Assembly (NCBI GenBank): GCA_958299035.1
Contig: CATQJL010000112.1
Coordinates: 67,177,117-67,241,116 of the forward strand
Length of the DNA stretch: 64,000 bases
Reading direction: 5' to 3'
Origin: Cylicocyclus nassatus
Lineage: Eukaryota; Nematoda; Chromadorea; Rhabditida; Strongylidae
Positions within the stretch are counted from its first letter, which is position 1, and each line of letters opens with the position of its first letter. Position numbers and translations under genes: made by a program. Positions 45,410-57,630 of the stretch are shown piece by piece. The notes under the pieces are model-generated. The model searched no databases and was not told the DNA's origin. It saw only the letters and a program-made list of their open reading frames with translations.

Positions 45410-46560
45410 CGTATATCGCTTCACAGAAAAGCTAAGAAAAAAGAGACGGTCTACATCGATTTCTCGTGCTCTTAGCTATCGAATGGTGTATGAAGTGTTG
45501 GTGTACAAGGCTTTTCCAGTCCAAAAAAGTCTTGCTCCGGCTACCCATAGAAAGCCGGCTTTCTATGGGTAGCCGGAGCGGGGTGTAGCAAGTTGGTATT
45601 AAATATCTCCACCTCAACTTTGAAAAACCAAGAGTTTTTTTCACCCAACAACCTATATACCTTTAGAAAGCTCACAAAATATGGATTCGACGAAGACCGT
45701 CTCTTTTTCTCCAGCTCCCCTCTACTCAGAGATACATGGCATATTAGCTAAAAACATGTGTGTTTTTGTCAAGAAATTTCTACGTGAAGAATGAATGAAG
45801 GTGCCTGATTGTCTAACAGTATCACAGAGCAAGACCTTGCCAGTAAAGTAGATCGTCTTTTTTATTCTATCTTTGTCCTTTCTTTTAAAAATGAAGTCCA
45901 AATAATTACACAAAATTAGCTGGTGAGTAAGCATATGAAATTGCTCGTATCTCGCTTTACAGAGAAGCTATGAAAAAATAGACGGTCCATTCGATTCTCC
46001 ATGATCTCAGCTTTCGAATGATATAAAGCATATTTGGCCTTTTTGGCTTCCCGATTCTAAAAAGCACTTGCTCCGGTGACCCATTGAAGCCAATACATTG
46101 GGGGAGCTGGGTGGAGCAAGTTTATAGTAAATATCTCCACTTCATTTTTAGAACCTGGCAAATTTTTTTCGCTCAGCAGTCTATATACCATTCAAAAACT
46201 CAGGAAAAGGGGATTCGAAATAGACCGTCGATTTCTTTCTAGCCCCCTTCTACCGAGAGATACACTGCATTTTATCTGAAATCATGTCCATGTTTAACAG
46301 CAGATTTCTGCCAAACGAAGACCTAGTCACTGCTGTTTATCTATCTATGTTACAGAGCAAGCCTTCATTAACAAACGTAGGTTGTCGATTTTCTCATAGC
46401 ATTTATTTGGAAAGCAGAAAGTGAGGACACAATCATTTGATATATGAAGTACATAAAATGCCTCACATCTCGCTGCACAAAAGACCTAGAAAAAAGCCGA
46501 CGGTCTACGTCGATTTTACTGACCTCACTTTCGAATGGTATGTAACCTGTTGGGGCATTT
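45410..46560. repeat. Tandem repeat, about 540 bp unit, 2.2 copies
   Basis: Blocks CTCGTATATCGCTTCACAGA, GACGGTC, TTGCTCCGG, TAAATATCTCCACTTCA, CTATATACC and GAGATACA occur in order at 45410-45760, again at 45945-46290, and partly at 46460-46560. It is non-coding, with several short T-runs. Confidence 0.8.
45534..45579. repeat. 46 bp perfect palindrome
   Basis: GCTCCGGCTACCCATAGAAA and the next three bases are followed immediately by their exact complement, with no spacer. The equivalent place in the second tandem unit (46069-46121) is a decayed hairpin. Confidence 0.95.
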
Positions 46561-46659
46561 TGCTTTCAAGGTCCACTTACCCCCTTCACCTTACAAGAAT
46601 TGGAGTGGCAGAGACCCCCTTCACCTGAAGAGATCACGGCTCCCCCTATCCCACCTATG

Positions 46660-47855
46660 CTCTTGATTGCTCAATCAACTAACAAAATTTCTAGCAGTAC
46701 TTTCATTCTTCGCCAAGTAAGTGTAATTCCAAATGCATGAACGCGCGCTTGACTGTATGCTATGTCAAATGTTGACTTTGGTCTATTCAAAAACAAAACC
46801 GGTGTAATTCAAAACTCATTATAGAAGTTGGCGCTTCTCACCCATGGACTTAGATCATTAGATTAAACTGTTTGACACTTGTCAATCCTTTCCGTTTGAT
46901 AGAGTGAGTAAACTAAGCGCAGCTGATGTTGCAATCATCTTCCTCTTGCCTGGAATTGTTATGAAGTAAGTATAGAGTTTAGCTGCACTGCTTTGTGGTT
47001 TTCGGCTCTGTTTATATTATGTTTATGCTTATGAATGCACGTTGTGCGCCAAAAACTCGACAACATTTACTCAGCAATGAAAGAAATGCCCCTGTCTTCC
47101 ACATTCCAAGTTAAGTACACAGGTGCAGTCATTAAGACCGCAAATGAGATTCGCTATAATTAAGGAGAAGACTAATGCTTTTTGTTAGTACAGATGCTTA
47201 GCATCAGGGAATGCTGCCACCCTAAGAATAAGTTGAACTTCGAGGGCGTCCAAGGCCAGCCTGGTATCCACCAACCTAACAGACCAGTCTTAGATACAAC
47301 TGTAATTGGATCAAGCAAAAGCTGATTGTCAGGTGAGACTAAGTTCTTCGAGTGGGAACCAGAAGAAGAATGGGGTGGAAGTATGAAAGGTCAATAAGGA
47401 AAAAGGATCAGAAGTCAGTAACAAGAACATAAATATTAAGTAACATGTAGATATTCTGCTCAGCCGCCCTGCGGCGATACAGTCGAAGCGTTATTGAGAG
47501 CATAGGCCATAATTACGAACGAGCCAAAATTGAACCGATAAACATTGGCCTGAAAACAAAAATCTGAACCCAGAAATAAGCAAATAAGAAAAAAAATATG
47601 ATAAGGTAAACGGAAAACCATTTGACGCCTCAATTCCATGAAAATCTGAGAAATGAAATCCTGAAAATAAACTAGCGACAAAAAAACAACACTGCAAGAA
47701 ATTTAAATACAATCCAAAATGAAAGATCAAATTTTCGCAACCCCTTTTTGAAAGTTCTGCTGTTTTTTCCCAATAACAATTCCGGTGGCATACGTCTAAA
47801 CCATCTAGCACAGCGATAAAATAAACAGTTAAAGAGACCAGCTAATTGAATTTCC
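46660..47855. other. Stretch without recognised gene
   Basis: No gene is supported. A 106-codon minus-strand frame (47491-47811) follows the LINE remnant and may be its decayed 3' end. The rest is unremarkable. Confidence 0.35.
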
Positions 47856-47859
47856 CCAG

Positions 47860-49345
47860 TCTAGGGTAGTGTAGTTAGATTCTCCTTGTCCGCAACTAAT
47901 TGTCTGAAGACCCAAAAGTTACTGGCTCTTAAATCAATTTTTCCGCGAAGTATTCGAAAACAAAATAGAAGATCAGCCTTGATTCTTCCTTACTCAAAAG
48001 TCTTCAAACCAGTTTGCCTGAGTCGTTCTTCATAATTTGGAAAAGGTCTGCCACATGTGTTCCGGGTTGCTCGAAAGATGATCATTCTTGTAAAAACACG
48101 AACTTTCTCGAACTTCGAGACGACTTTTTGGACGTCGGACTCCAAACTTGAAAACACTACTCAGAGGAAGCACATATGCTTTGTACAGTCTTATCAGCAC
48201 TGCATGGTCGCGGGAATAGATATTCCGAAAGATTGCGAAATCGGTCAAATAAGCTTTTTTTTACAATATGGTCAATATGTTTATTAAAAGTCAGAGGAGA
48301 ATCAACAAGAACATCAAAATCTTTGACCACCGAAACAATCACTAATTCCGTTCCATTAACCAAATAATTACTTTGGTCGTGCTTTCCTAAACGCAGAAAG
48401 TAACACTTGCTGGCATTCAATGAAAGCCCATTGTTAATACCCAAGTATTCAAGTTGTCAATTGACAATTGCAGTGAAGTTGCACTCACGGAAATTAAACT
48501 CATCATAAGAAGCATAGACTTCAATACGAGCATACAGCTTGACTTCAAACGAGTTTATAATGGCGGGGAGCTTAATGGTAAAATCAGAGATAATAAGGGG
48601 AAGAGAAATCCGCCCTGGGACACGCCACTGGTACATGGAAGTCGACTAGAGTAGAACTGACCAACTCTAACTGTTATAAATCGATTTTCAAGATAAGATC
48701 TGAACCAGTTGAGAAGATTTCCAGTGATTCCAAAATTCTGAAGGTTATACAGAAGCACTTCATGAGGGATCTTCTCGAAAACTTTGGAAAGGTCAACATA
48801 AACGATGTCAACTGACTTTACAGCATTCAGAGCTTTCTTCCAATCAAGAACACTTCTCACCTAATTAGTAGCAGTTTTCTACCCGGGACGACCGTAAAGT
48901 TCCTGTGGAACACGTTTTGTTTTCTTTATCCATCGAAATAGCTTACCCCTGATAATTTTTTTCCATCACTTTGATAGGTGTCAGTAACAAACTTATCGGT
49001 CGAAAATCATTGATTTTATTAGCAGTCGTTGTTTTAGGGATAGCGGTCATTACTGCTTCTTTCCACAAACTAAGAACTTCACAAAAATTCATAGAAGGGT
49101 TAAAAAGATTAGTTAGGGGCTGAGAGAGGGAATCAGCGCAATTCTTGAAGACAATTGGCGGAATACCATCAAAAGGTTCAGTGATGAAGGCTTTAGAGAC
49201 TTAGGATTGACTCCACATCCTCTTTATGGAAATAGACCATGCTGCAACATTTTTGAGGAGTAGGAGCATCAGCCGAAAATATCTGTTTTCTTCATTAGGC
49301 GGCGAGAATACACTAGCAAAGTAATCAGCCAAAGCCTCCGCTTTT
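47860..49345 (-). pseudogene. CR1-like LINE reverse transcriptase remnant
   Basis: Minus-strand order: EALADYFASVFSPP (49340), IPPIVFKNCADSLSQPLTNL, WKEAVMTAIPKTTTANKIND with FRPISL, then VDIVYVDLSKVFEKIPHEVL (motif A), NWFRSYLENRFITVRVG, SGVSQGGFLFPLL (motif B), a stretch reading VKLYARIEVYASY where the catalytic YADD should be, NGLSLNASKC, VKDFDVLVDSPLTFNKHI, and a C-terminal part RLYKAYVLPLSS. Frameshifts, stops and loss of both catalytic aspartates make it dead. The layout is that of CR1/Jockey-type LINEs. No endonuclease or ORF1 is present. Confidence 0.85.
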
Positions 49346-49429
49346 CGCTATCGTTTGCGCAGTTTACATTTATCAAGAAGAACGGATGGACTAGATCTTA
49401 TTTGGAGTTTGTTTAGAACATATCTAAAC

Positions 49430-49850
49430 TGTCACGATTGTAGAATTGCCTCCGAGCAATATAAAGGGCTTACTAGTTTGCAATTGTATCTACGATCGCA
49501 CCTGCGCCACGCCACTTGCATTATTTGCCCTCAGTGCAGAGGCGGTTATTGCATGGCTACCGCGATCATCTATCTGATCTCTTGCGAGGGGTGCGGCGAG
49601 GAATACATAGGCGAAACGGCGCGCCCCGCCATGTGTTCGCATCAAACAGCACGTAGACGGCAAAGATAAATCGCGCACATCCAACCCTCTTGGCACTCAC
49701 CGAGTACAGAAACATACTGGGACAAATTTCGGAGATTCGCTGAAAATCTTGGCGCACGAATCTCAAACATCAGCGCGCAAGTGTTTAGAAGCTTTTGGAT
49801 TCACGCGAAAAATCCAGAAATGAATCGCAAGGAGGAATGCCTGGCGATCA
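49430..49850 (+). pseudogene. Canonical Penelope-like element, C-terminal GIY-YIG remnant
   Basis: CIICPQCRGGYC, then the GIY-YIG core IIYLISCEGCGEEYIGETAR. After a frameshift comes VRIKQHVDGKDKSRTSNPLG, then LKILAHESQTSARKCLEAF, and after a second shift FWIHAKNPEMNRKEECLAI. This is the conserved tail of canonical Penelope-like endonucleases. The RT is not present upstream, where a LINE remnant of opposite orientation abuts. The hammerhead motif about 260 bp downstream on the same strand probably belongs to this element's terminal repeat. Confidence 0.8.
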
Positions 49851-49921
49851 CGCGTGATCGCCAGGCTTTCCCCTTGCGATTCATTTCTGAATTTTCCGCG
49901 TGAATCCAAAAAGCTTCTAAA
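49785..49921. repeat. Long inverted repeat over the end of the PLE coding region
   Basis: The segment TTTAGAAGCTTTTGGATTCA through CTGGCGATCACG is followed directly by its near-perfect complement, with the centre between 49852 and 49853 in ACGCGT. The arms are about 68 bp. It duplicates, inverted, the last codons of the endonuclease. Confidence 0.9.
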
Positions 49922-50107
49922 TAGTGGTCCCTCGAGCGGTAATTAATCATTTCGCTCTCGCGTCAAAAAGCTCTAAGGCGTAACCCAAAAGATGATTGTT
50001 TGGCTAAATGCTACCAGCTGAGCTGGTGATCAGACCCAGTCTTGGCACTTTGCTTACTCTGCTGAAGAGACGTTGTCGAATGGATTCCGGATCGTATTAC
50101 CCCTTTC

Positions 50108-50144
50108 AGGCTCTGAAGAAGGCGATCTGCCGAAACATCAGCCT
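50108..50144 (+). ncRNA. Hammerhead ribozyme (PLE-type, minimal)
   Basis: Helix I AGGCT (50108-50112) pairs with AGCCT (50140-50144). The core CTGAAGA (50113-50119) fits CUGANGA. Helix II is GGC-GATCT-GCC (50121-50131), then GAAA (50132-50135) and CATC with cleavage triplet AUC before helix I. The very short helix III is what is known for hammerheads of Penelope-like elements, where they process the element RNA. All core positions match the consensus; A50120 is unpaired before helix II. The ribozyme lies downstream of a PLE endonuclease on the same strand. Confidence 0.8.
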
Positions 50145-50149
50145 AATAA

Positions 50150-51600
50150 AGTATTCAACAATCTCGGGTACGGCTCACAAGAAGACACAGAATATAATAC
50201 GACTATGCCGAGGTTTATCGAAAGTCGCACATTCCAATCTAAACAGTCTTTTGGATGAAACGTTGGATATCAAAGGGCCCTCATGGTTTGCCAGAAACTC
50301 CTTCAGATGAAAATTCAGATCGCTACAAACCTTCTTGTTGAGTTCATTTGTTAGTGGTTCATGAAGGTTGCTAAAGAGATAATGTTTCTGCTTAATCAGT
50401 GTGCGGATCAGTACTGGGTATCGGATGAATGATGGGCCCGTGGTGTCCTCATGACAATAAATTGGGCACGGCCCTCAGGGAGCTTTTTGCAGAATTTCTG
50501 ATAAATTTATAGTAGTAGTATAGGAAAAGATCAAAAGGAAAATCTTCTAACAAGGATACGATACTTGGTGACCCCGGCCATGTGGAATGCGATGTATACC
50601 ATAAGGTGCACCTCGAAACGCTGATTCTAAATCTGTGCTCGAAATCTGCGAAACGATCATTTGAAGGCAGTTGTGAGCTTTTTTCGTATAAATTTTGCCT
50701 ACGTTTAGGTAATTAAAACCACCAAGTTGATCTATTTTACCGTTTGAAGTAATTGAGGAGAATCTTGAAAGGTGTAACGTTGTACTTATACCTATCTAAA
50801 CAATATTCAGCATTTGAAGATGAAAGAAAAATTTTTGTTAATGATTTTCACCCTTCGCCGTAGCGCAATACATTTTTGAAAAAATAATCATAACTCCATC
50901 CAGATTCTCGTTTCGCAGATATGAAAAACAGTAAACCAAAACCAGCATTAAAAGGCGCATTTTTTGATATACACATCATTATGAATGGCCGAGGTAACCA
51001 AGTATTGTTCCCTGCTAAGCAGATTCGGAATTTGAAGATCTAAGGTAATGTGAAAAAAACGAGAACAAAAACGGAATCGATGAGCGCTCAGAAAGTCTGG
51101 CCGCACTGGATGGGCACAGAGTACAGAAAATTTGCCAACAAAAGTAATTATAAAAGAAGTTAAAGAACTAAAGATTTGACAAATTTGTTCACTCAAGTAC
51201 CTTTACAACCTAAATACCCAACGTCGGAAATTTTTGGCTATCAAGGGTGTAAGAAAGCTAAGATGCCAAGATTAAGCCAAGCGGAGACACACCAATGTCA
51301 GCCATTCGCTTTTGAATCAATTTGGTTAAGCACAGCATTGTGGGGAAGTTTATTATTTCAATGTTCTTGAATTCGAGAAAACTGTTAAATGCACTCCTTT
51401 TGTTCAATCAAATTTCCTCTGTTTAGCTCACAGAAGGAAGACAGGAACAATGGCTTGATTTGTCTATTTTATCAAGACCCTCCTAAATTTTTGCGATTGA
51501 AGCTCCGATAAAAACAGTCTTACTGTACCTCATATGATACACGCAAATTATCACATTCTCCGTAGTCCAAAGAAAAGAAAGCACATTTCAAAAAAAATTT
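50150..51600. other. Stretch without recognised gene
   Basis: 50150-50310 probably continues the PLE terminal repeat. Beyond that no motif, exon or repeat was recognised. It ends at the 3' flank of CAP copy B. Confidence 0.4.
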
Positions 51601-51627
51601 ATTCGCATAAATTATGCAAATGCAAGT

Positions 51628-53742
51628 CTATTCAATGCAAAGTCCTATACTGGGTTCGCATGTGTCTGTATCCCAGCATTCACTGCATGGTGTCCCTTGC
51701 CAGTAGAGAGGAGTATTGAGGGTGATACTGCAAAGATTTGCATTGCATGTATGTACGTAGGAGAAGAAAAAATTTTACCCCCATCTGTAACGGCATATAA
51801 TAGTGTAGTGATCGCCGCATTCCTTCACACCGCAACCTATACCCCATGTTTCATGCCAGGCCATCTGGTAAGCACATATTAGATTATTTCATTAGTTCTA
51901 TTGGCATCAATAGAACTTTCCATACCCTTATGAAAGACATGAGCTGGGACTTTGTGTGCTTATCCATGACGTGGAACTGTCTGTCATAAGGAGTTGGATC
52001 CGTTTGTATTGCACTCCACCATTTACGTATAGCCTGAAGTGAGGATGCATCAAAAAAATTTTGCTGGGAGGTCTGACTGCACTAACGGGAAAGACGAGAG
52101 ATGAACCAGAAAGGCTAACCTTTTCTGTAGCATTTTTGGCGTCACTGGCGTCTGTCTTCGGTACCATAGCAAAGTTTTCTTCCTCCAAAGGCCCAACAAC
52201 CTCGCGGGGAATCTCACTTGTTGGACATTTACTTGCTTCACCGTAGGCGATATCCTCAACTTCGCACAAGTATTGCTGCAATAAATTTCCATTTACTTTC
52301 ATCCTTTCTTTAAAGTTTTGATAACCATTTCCATCATTGCTCCAGCTTGCGGCAGAAGTGAACCATCATGCTTTTTCACTTTTCCTTGTGCAAGATCTGA
52401 CCTAAAGTGTGCAAAATGCATTTGCTTCCATATGATGACACTTTAACCACTTACCTATAGCTGTTGTGTAGTGTGAGCACAGCGTCGCGAATATCGTCAG
52501 TCATTCCATCTTTGTGTGCACAAATTTCTGCCTCTAAATTAACAAATAGATTAGCTGAGCAGTCTAAGCGGATGAGCAAAAACTTACGAGAAATTTGTGC
52601 TGCACTTGCTATTATTGTGAGCACCTAAAAATGTCTTTTAGAGACGACAACTGATCAATTTTCAAATTGCCATCAAAACGACAGATAATGCTTTCAGACA
52701 GATTTCAAATCACTCGAATTGTGCTTTATTTCGGCTGCAATAAATGAGATTTCAATAATAATAGCTCAGAAGCAGCTCGTATGATTCATTCATAAGTAAT
52801 ACTTTTATTTCTTTTATTTTATTTCTTTGTCTAGAAACAGTAATCATTCCAAACAAATAAGTCAGTCTTGACACACTTAGGCGCTGATGATTGATAGGAT
52901 AGAGTTTGGGCGAAAGTTTGAAATTGAACATACAACCACGTATAATTGAGCAGTTGCTTGAGCATAGGTTTTAGTTACATTCAATCGCCCACAAAGCTTA
53001 GGAATTGATTGAACACTGCCCTCTGTTTCCTCCTCGGTTTATACAGTACCTAAGGCCGCAAGTAATTTTTGCTGCACTCAAAGTTGAAATCGTTATTTTT
53101 CTTGCCTCTGCATATTCCCTAGGAAGACGTTATAATACTACCCAATTAGCTGCCTCGAATCATCTTGCTCTCATATAGGCCTAAGGCATACATCGCGATT
53201 TTAATCGTTGCGCGATCTGCCACTGCAACGACTCTCCATAAGTGGTCATGAGCTCCCTTCGCTTAGGCCGGACTTGGTGTATTTACTACGAATTGGACAA
53301 ACTAGAGCCCATGCATCTAATATCCACGCATGCTTACCCTATTTTCAGGTGTATGAGCCGCTTTTTTCCAATAATCAAGCAAGCTGCTCAGCCGCCCCAC
53401 TATGTTTCGAAAAGCGGTTTTATGCCACACGACTCTCTAAAACAATACGTAGCACGGTATAGGGTGCCTTGGTCGCGAAGTCTTCTGGCCTGTTTGGGCT
53501 AGTCGATTTTAGAAAAGAATCCCCCGCGGTTTATACATCTGAAAATAGGGTAATCTATAGATACCTGGCAAATGTGATTTGGCGGAGTCGCGGAAAGTAT
53601 GCCTTAGGCCAATGTGGCATTCCCATCGTCTCAAGTCCCAACAGGGATATATGCAGCAAATATAGCATACTGGGGCTTCAAGAGGAATGGAAGCTAACTA
53701 CCGCTTACTTACCAGAAGAGCAACACAGCCGGCGTTCCTCAT
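51628..53742 (-). CDS. CAP/SCP (ASP-like) secreted protein, copy B, probable frameshift
   Basis: Minus-strand exons 53713-53742 (MRNAGCVALL), 52588-52624, 52455-52533, 52326-52401, 52107-52275, 51926-52076, 51779-51864 and 51628-51727. The encoded protein has the signal peptide (VALLVLTIIASAAQ), GMTDDIRDAVLTLHNSYRSD, YLCEVEDIAYGEASKCPTSE, MAWHETWGIGCGVKECGDHY and tail TPCSECWDTDTCEPSIGLC before the TAG. Sizes equal those of copy C except exon 6, which has 151 nt against 149 in copy A; two extra bases in a T/A run near 52050 shift the frame before KWWSAIQT-type sequence. So the copy is either a young pseudogene or affected by a homopolymer error in the assembly. The 30 nt intron of copy A is also present here (52077-52106). 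Confidence 0.8.
53178..53611. mobile_element. Insert in block B with GGCCTAAGGCATAC ends
   Basis: GGCCTAAGGCATAC at the left and its exact complement at 53598-53611 frame a 434 bp segment absent from block A, whose sequence reads AAGACCCCATCGTCTC across the site. The flanks inserted with it extend about 50 bp to the left, so the exact boundary is unsure. It contains a sequence related to 40100-40275. Confidence 0.6.
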
Positions 53743-53784
53743 TGTCTAACTTCGTGACAATGCTTTACTGCTCGCTTCGTTATC

Positions 53785-53792
53785 CTTTTATA
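53785..53792 (-). promoter_or_regulatory. TATA box of CAP copy B
   Basis: TATAAAAG on the minus strand, 43 bp upstream of the copy B ATG, followed by the shared GATAACGAAGCGAGCAG block. Confidence 0.65.
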
Positions 53793-54880
53793 TAGAACAA
53801 CAATGGATTCAGATTGATCCAGATTTCGAAACTCACTGTTCTGTGCTATACTTTTTTTTTCAATCGCACTGATTTTTGTTGGCTTAGATTGAACACCTGT
53901 GCTTCTTTTATTGCTTTGTACGGCTTGAAGGTCATAATAAATGCAGCCAAACATTAAACCATAAAAAAGTTCTTTTCGCCTATTTTGACAGCTTCCTATC
54001 TCCAAACTTCCTCGTTCATCTGTACTATTTTTTTCCCTTAGATCCTCTGTCTCAGATAACGATGGGTGTCATAAGTGTCAAGCATCTTATGACCTAATCT
54101 TCAGTTTCACATTGATTTAAGTATATCTCTACCAAGGAAGTTCTCTACCACAGTGCCATTTTGCGAGATTAATGATCATTGACCGAAAACAGACAAACAG
54201 TTCGAAGCTTAACAATCATCGTGCTCAACGTGCTGAGATTAGACCTAGGTGACTGTAGCTATGATATACGAAGTCCGCGATTGATCTGCTGTTGTTACTT
54301 TTTCGTGCTCCTAAGATTCAGTATGAGCGCGGAGAGGTGTGGCTACAGTTCATCAATTTAATTCCATTGGTTCGCCTTCGCCTTGATAATTTATCCCAAC
54401 AGTTGGACGCAGTTACAATTAAACTTGAAAGTGGTCTCTGAGTAACCGAATAAGAAATTCCGAGCGATTTTGTACTTTTCATGTGATGCCAGACCGAGGC
54501 GAACTATTTTCTTAATTGGGTAGCTGTGCTTTTAAGATTGTTAATAGTTATTATTACTATTGATACGTTCCGACCAGACTCGCCTTTGTTAAGTCGAAAA
54601 AAGCACACCGTTTGCGCTTACTTTAACTTCTCCTTTCGGAAGCTACCGATCCTCCATGGCAGGCACTGCCATGTTACAAGCGCCATTCTAGCATGGCAAG
54701 GTGTAAAATTACGCTTATCGATTTGCGTGGCGGATTAAGCTCTGCACTCAAATCACTACAGAAGAAGACAGCCCATTTGCACTACTATCCCATTCACTTC
54801 TCGTTTGAGGAACTTGTATTGCGCAACTCTAATGGAAGAATACTTGGTAACAGTGGCCATTCAAAACACCACACGCCTAA

Positions 54881-55058
54881 CCTTTGATTCAACTGGCTTG
54901 GCGGCCGGAAGGCCGGGCTAGGCTATGTGACCTAAGGGGCTAGGCTATGTGACCTATGTGACCTGCGACGCAGTCTGCGTATCTTCTCTGATCATTACCT
55001 AGCCTTGATTAGGTCACGAAGCCCCGCCTTCCAGCCGCCTAGCCAATTGAATCAAAGA
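54881..55058. mobile_element. MITE, GGCTTGGCGGC family, copy 3
   Basis: Orthologous to the copy at 2627-2798. Ends TTTGATTCAACTGGCTTGG and (right-end complement) TTTGATTCAATTGGCTAGG. It has a small internal duplication of GGGCTAGGCTATGTGACCT. Confidence 0.75.
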
Positions 55059-55860
55059 GTACACCATGATACAAATATCTAAAACGTGTTTCCAAACCTA
55101 TGTGCTAGGAGCACTTTTTGCAAAAGTTCTATAATTCTTGGTAATCTGTCATATACGAGGTCATCTTTGATAACTAACGTAATTTAGATATGATATTTTA
55201 CCGGTGTAATCACCTTCAAATTTCGCGCATATCGATAACTGAGCGTCAGTAGCAATGCAAATTACCCTTCATGAAAGCATTGTGACTCTTTCATTCAAAG
55301 TTATTAGCTCCGTCGATGGCGATTGCGGCACCCATTGACGCCAACGAAAAGTCAAAAGTACCGACTAAGAGAAGGCCAAATCTTGTCGGATTTGGAAAAA
55401 GCAAAACAGAAGTAGGCGAAGTGCGTGCACGACTATGCATTATCTTTCGTGCTGTCTTCTACAATCTTTTGGAGCAACTTCAGTGAGAAGCAGTGCCAAA
55501 GTTCAAAGACTTCAAAATGCAAACCTATTAATCTGCTGTGGGGCCGCAAAAATCTCGGAAAGCATCTTTAAAAAAGCTCTTTTTTTTCGGTGTACTTGGT
55601 TAACCGCACACGCCTTCATTCAAGAATTTTTTATCGCGACACCTCCCCCCTCCCTCCTCTCCCGACGGGAACCATCCAACAGCACTGATGAGCGCATAGT
55701 TCTTGCATGGTTTCTGCCATTTTAGTGCTTTGTGGTCAAGATGTGTCAAGTCCGACTCTAAGTTTTCAAAAACGTAAGCTTGAGGCAACCTAGATGGAGT
55801 GAATATTTCCATTCCTCATAAACGTGGAAGTTGATAAATTCATATTTCACAATCTTTTTT

Positions 55861-56980
55861 GTCTAATAACGCGGCAGTGATTGTGCTCATTTTCGTCTGT
55901 TTGCATAAGCAAACTCACTATTTTTTGAACGCTCAATAACTGTATTTACATTTCCGTTTTCAAATGTCAATGTGACACATCTTCCTCCATTCCGCTTATC
56001 ACATTGTTATACGTAAACACAAGTTTCTAGCTTGCACAAAACTGATTTGACCTAGAGAAACAACCCTATCCTAAATCCTTTCGCAAAAATCTCTTTGAGC
56101 AGGATCTCGCAAGCTTGCTTGGCTCGCAGGAATGGTAGTACGGCAAGAAGATTTGAATGATCTTTCGAGCAAGGATGTGAACTTCATAAACTTTGAAAGC
56201 AAAACGGGATCTTTACTGCTTTCCAAGTGCCAATCTGCATTGTACGCATTGTAGTTGACTTCAAAATGCTTATGCCATTATTACCTTTGCTGCTTTCGCA
56301 CTTTTTATTTTGGCGCGTGTTGCTGAAGAGATATTACGAATTTTTTGAGAAAAGAAGCCCCTGAGAAAGCGTTGAAGTCGTTTCTGGTGAATCAATAAGC
56401 AGTTCAAAGTTAGCCAACAGTTTCGCATTCCTAATTGCTGTTAGAAAATGAAATGCTAGATTCAGCTCGTGAAGCACTTTTGCACCTAATATTCAAGAAA
56501 AACAAGTGCGAGAACAGATGGATCATAATAACACTTATCGGCACAGTTTTTTTCATTTTTATCAATACGCTTGGAATGGGAAGATTGCAATATAAAGGTC
56601 CGTAGTAAACTCCTCTTCGCGCAACTTGACTGGGCGGGCCTAAGCCAAACGCAGAACGCTTCAGCTCGTTTCCAGTGAGCTATTGGTCTGAATGCGGATC
56701 GCTTTCCAGACACAAAAAACTTGTGCTTTTTCATAAAGGAGACAGATGCATTGCTTGAGCAGACCTGATCGAGCAGGTAGGGTGGATTGGAATTTAGCTC
56801 GTGCGGTAAAAGCTCAAATGGCGTAGCGACTTTTTGCCGCATCGCAGGGCGATCTTTGATAACGGTCATATCAAAACCCTTTTTTGCATCGCCAAAATTA
56901 GCTGTTCATCCTCTCCTCTTCGGGTCCCGCTATTGTGCAGTTTCAAACATTCAGATTCCCGCAACGACTCTGCGGCTCTA
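55861..56980. other. Stretch without recognised gene
   Basis: No exon with motif or good splice sites was found. A 127-codon minus-strand frame (56486-56869) has no recognisable domain. Confidence 0.35.
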
Positions 56981-57137
56981 CCTTGCCCGAACCTACCGTA
57001 AAATTCGGGCCACTTTCGGAGCAAATTTCAGCTTGGTAGATCCCCTTTTCGCTTCGAACTTCAGTCATCGTTTAGGTAGGGGGTCTCTTACTACATTAAC
57101 GAGAGCCAGACACCCCCAGTCTGGTGGGACACTGCCT
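56981..57137. mobile_element. TTAA-flanked MITE, right-end fragment
   Basis: The right end GGGACACTGCCT is followed by TTAA, as in the elements at 59630, 62891 and 63301. The interior (TTGCCCGAAC, CCCGCAACGACTCTGCGGCT) resembles 63110-63290. The left end was not found, so the start is approximate. Confidence 0.5.
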
Positions 57138-57630
57138 TTAAGTGACGACCTATCTTGAGTGTACGACTTGTCTTCAACTCAGTGACAATCCTTAAATTGA
57201 TTAGCACTTGACGGGACGGTCTTCTGACTGTTAAACTATCTGCTATCTAAAACATGGGAAAATGGGCGGTCTTAATTTAACCTCAAGAGTTCTTCTGCGC
57301 AAGAGGATTTTGTACAAGAACTCTGTTTTTCTGTTCTTCTGCGCAAGAGTTGTATCTTTTTTTCACTTCCAGGCAATTCTCAAGGCATTCTGTGCAAATA
57401 ATGTAAATTTGTTTTTTTTCCGCAGTTTTAACTGTTTGGATAGCGATGCTCGCTTGTCAAATCCATGGCTTCATTTTTTTCGATTGAAGAACCGCTTGTG
57501 TTCTAACCGCCAAGTTTCTTTGGCTCAGGCTTTATGAAACGACATCCTTAGTGTTCATTTTGATCTCGAATATGCTAAAATGTCGCTAAGGCTTCTGAAC
57601 ATTCAAAAATTTCATTCACCTTGTCCGTGC

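Larger units (their letters stand above)
51787..55860. repeat. Segmental duplication, block B (partner 1-4830)
   Basis: Carries CAP copy B, its promoter, about 1.1 kb of upstream DNA, the MITE at 54881-55058 and a tail matching 4158-4830. It lacks the 2843-4155 transposon and has its own insert at about 53127-53609. Confidence 0.85.

Noticed and set aside
48157..48860. Functional LINE reverse transcriptase
   Set aside because: The catalytic YADD site reads YARI and several shifts and stops are present.
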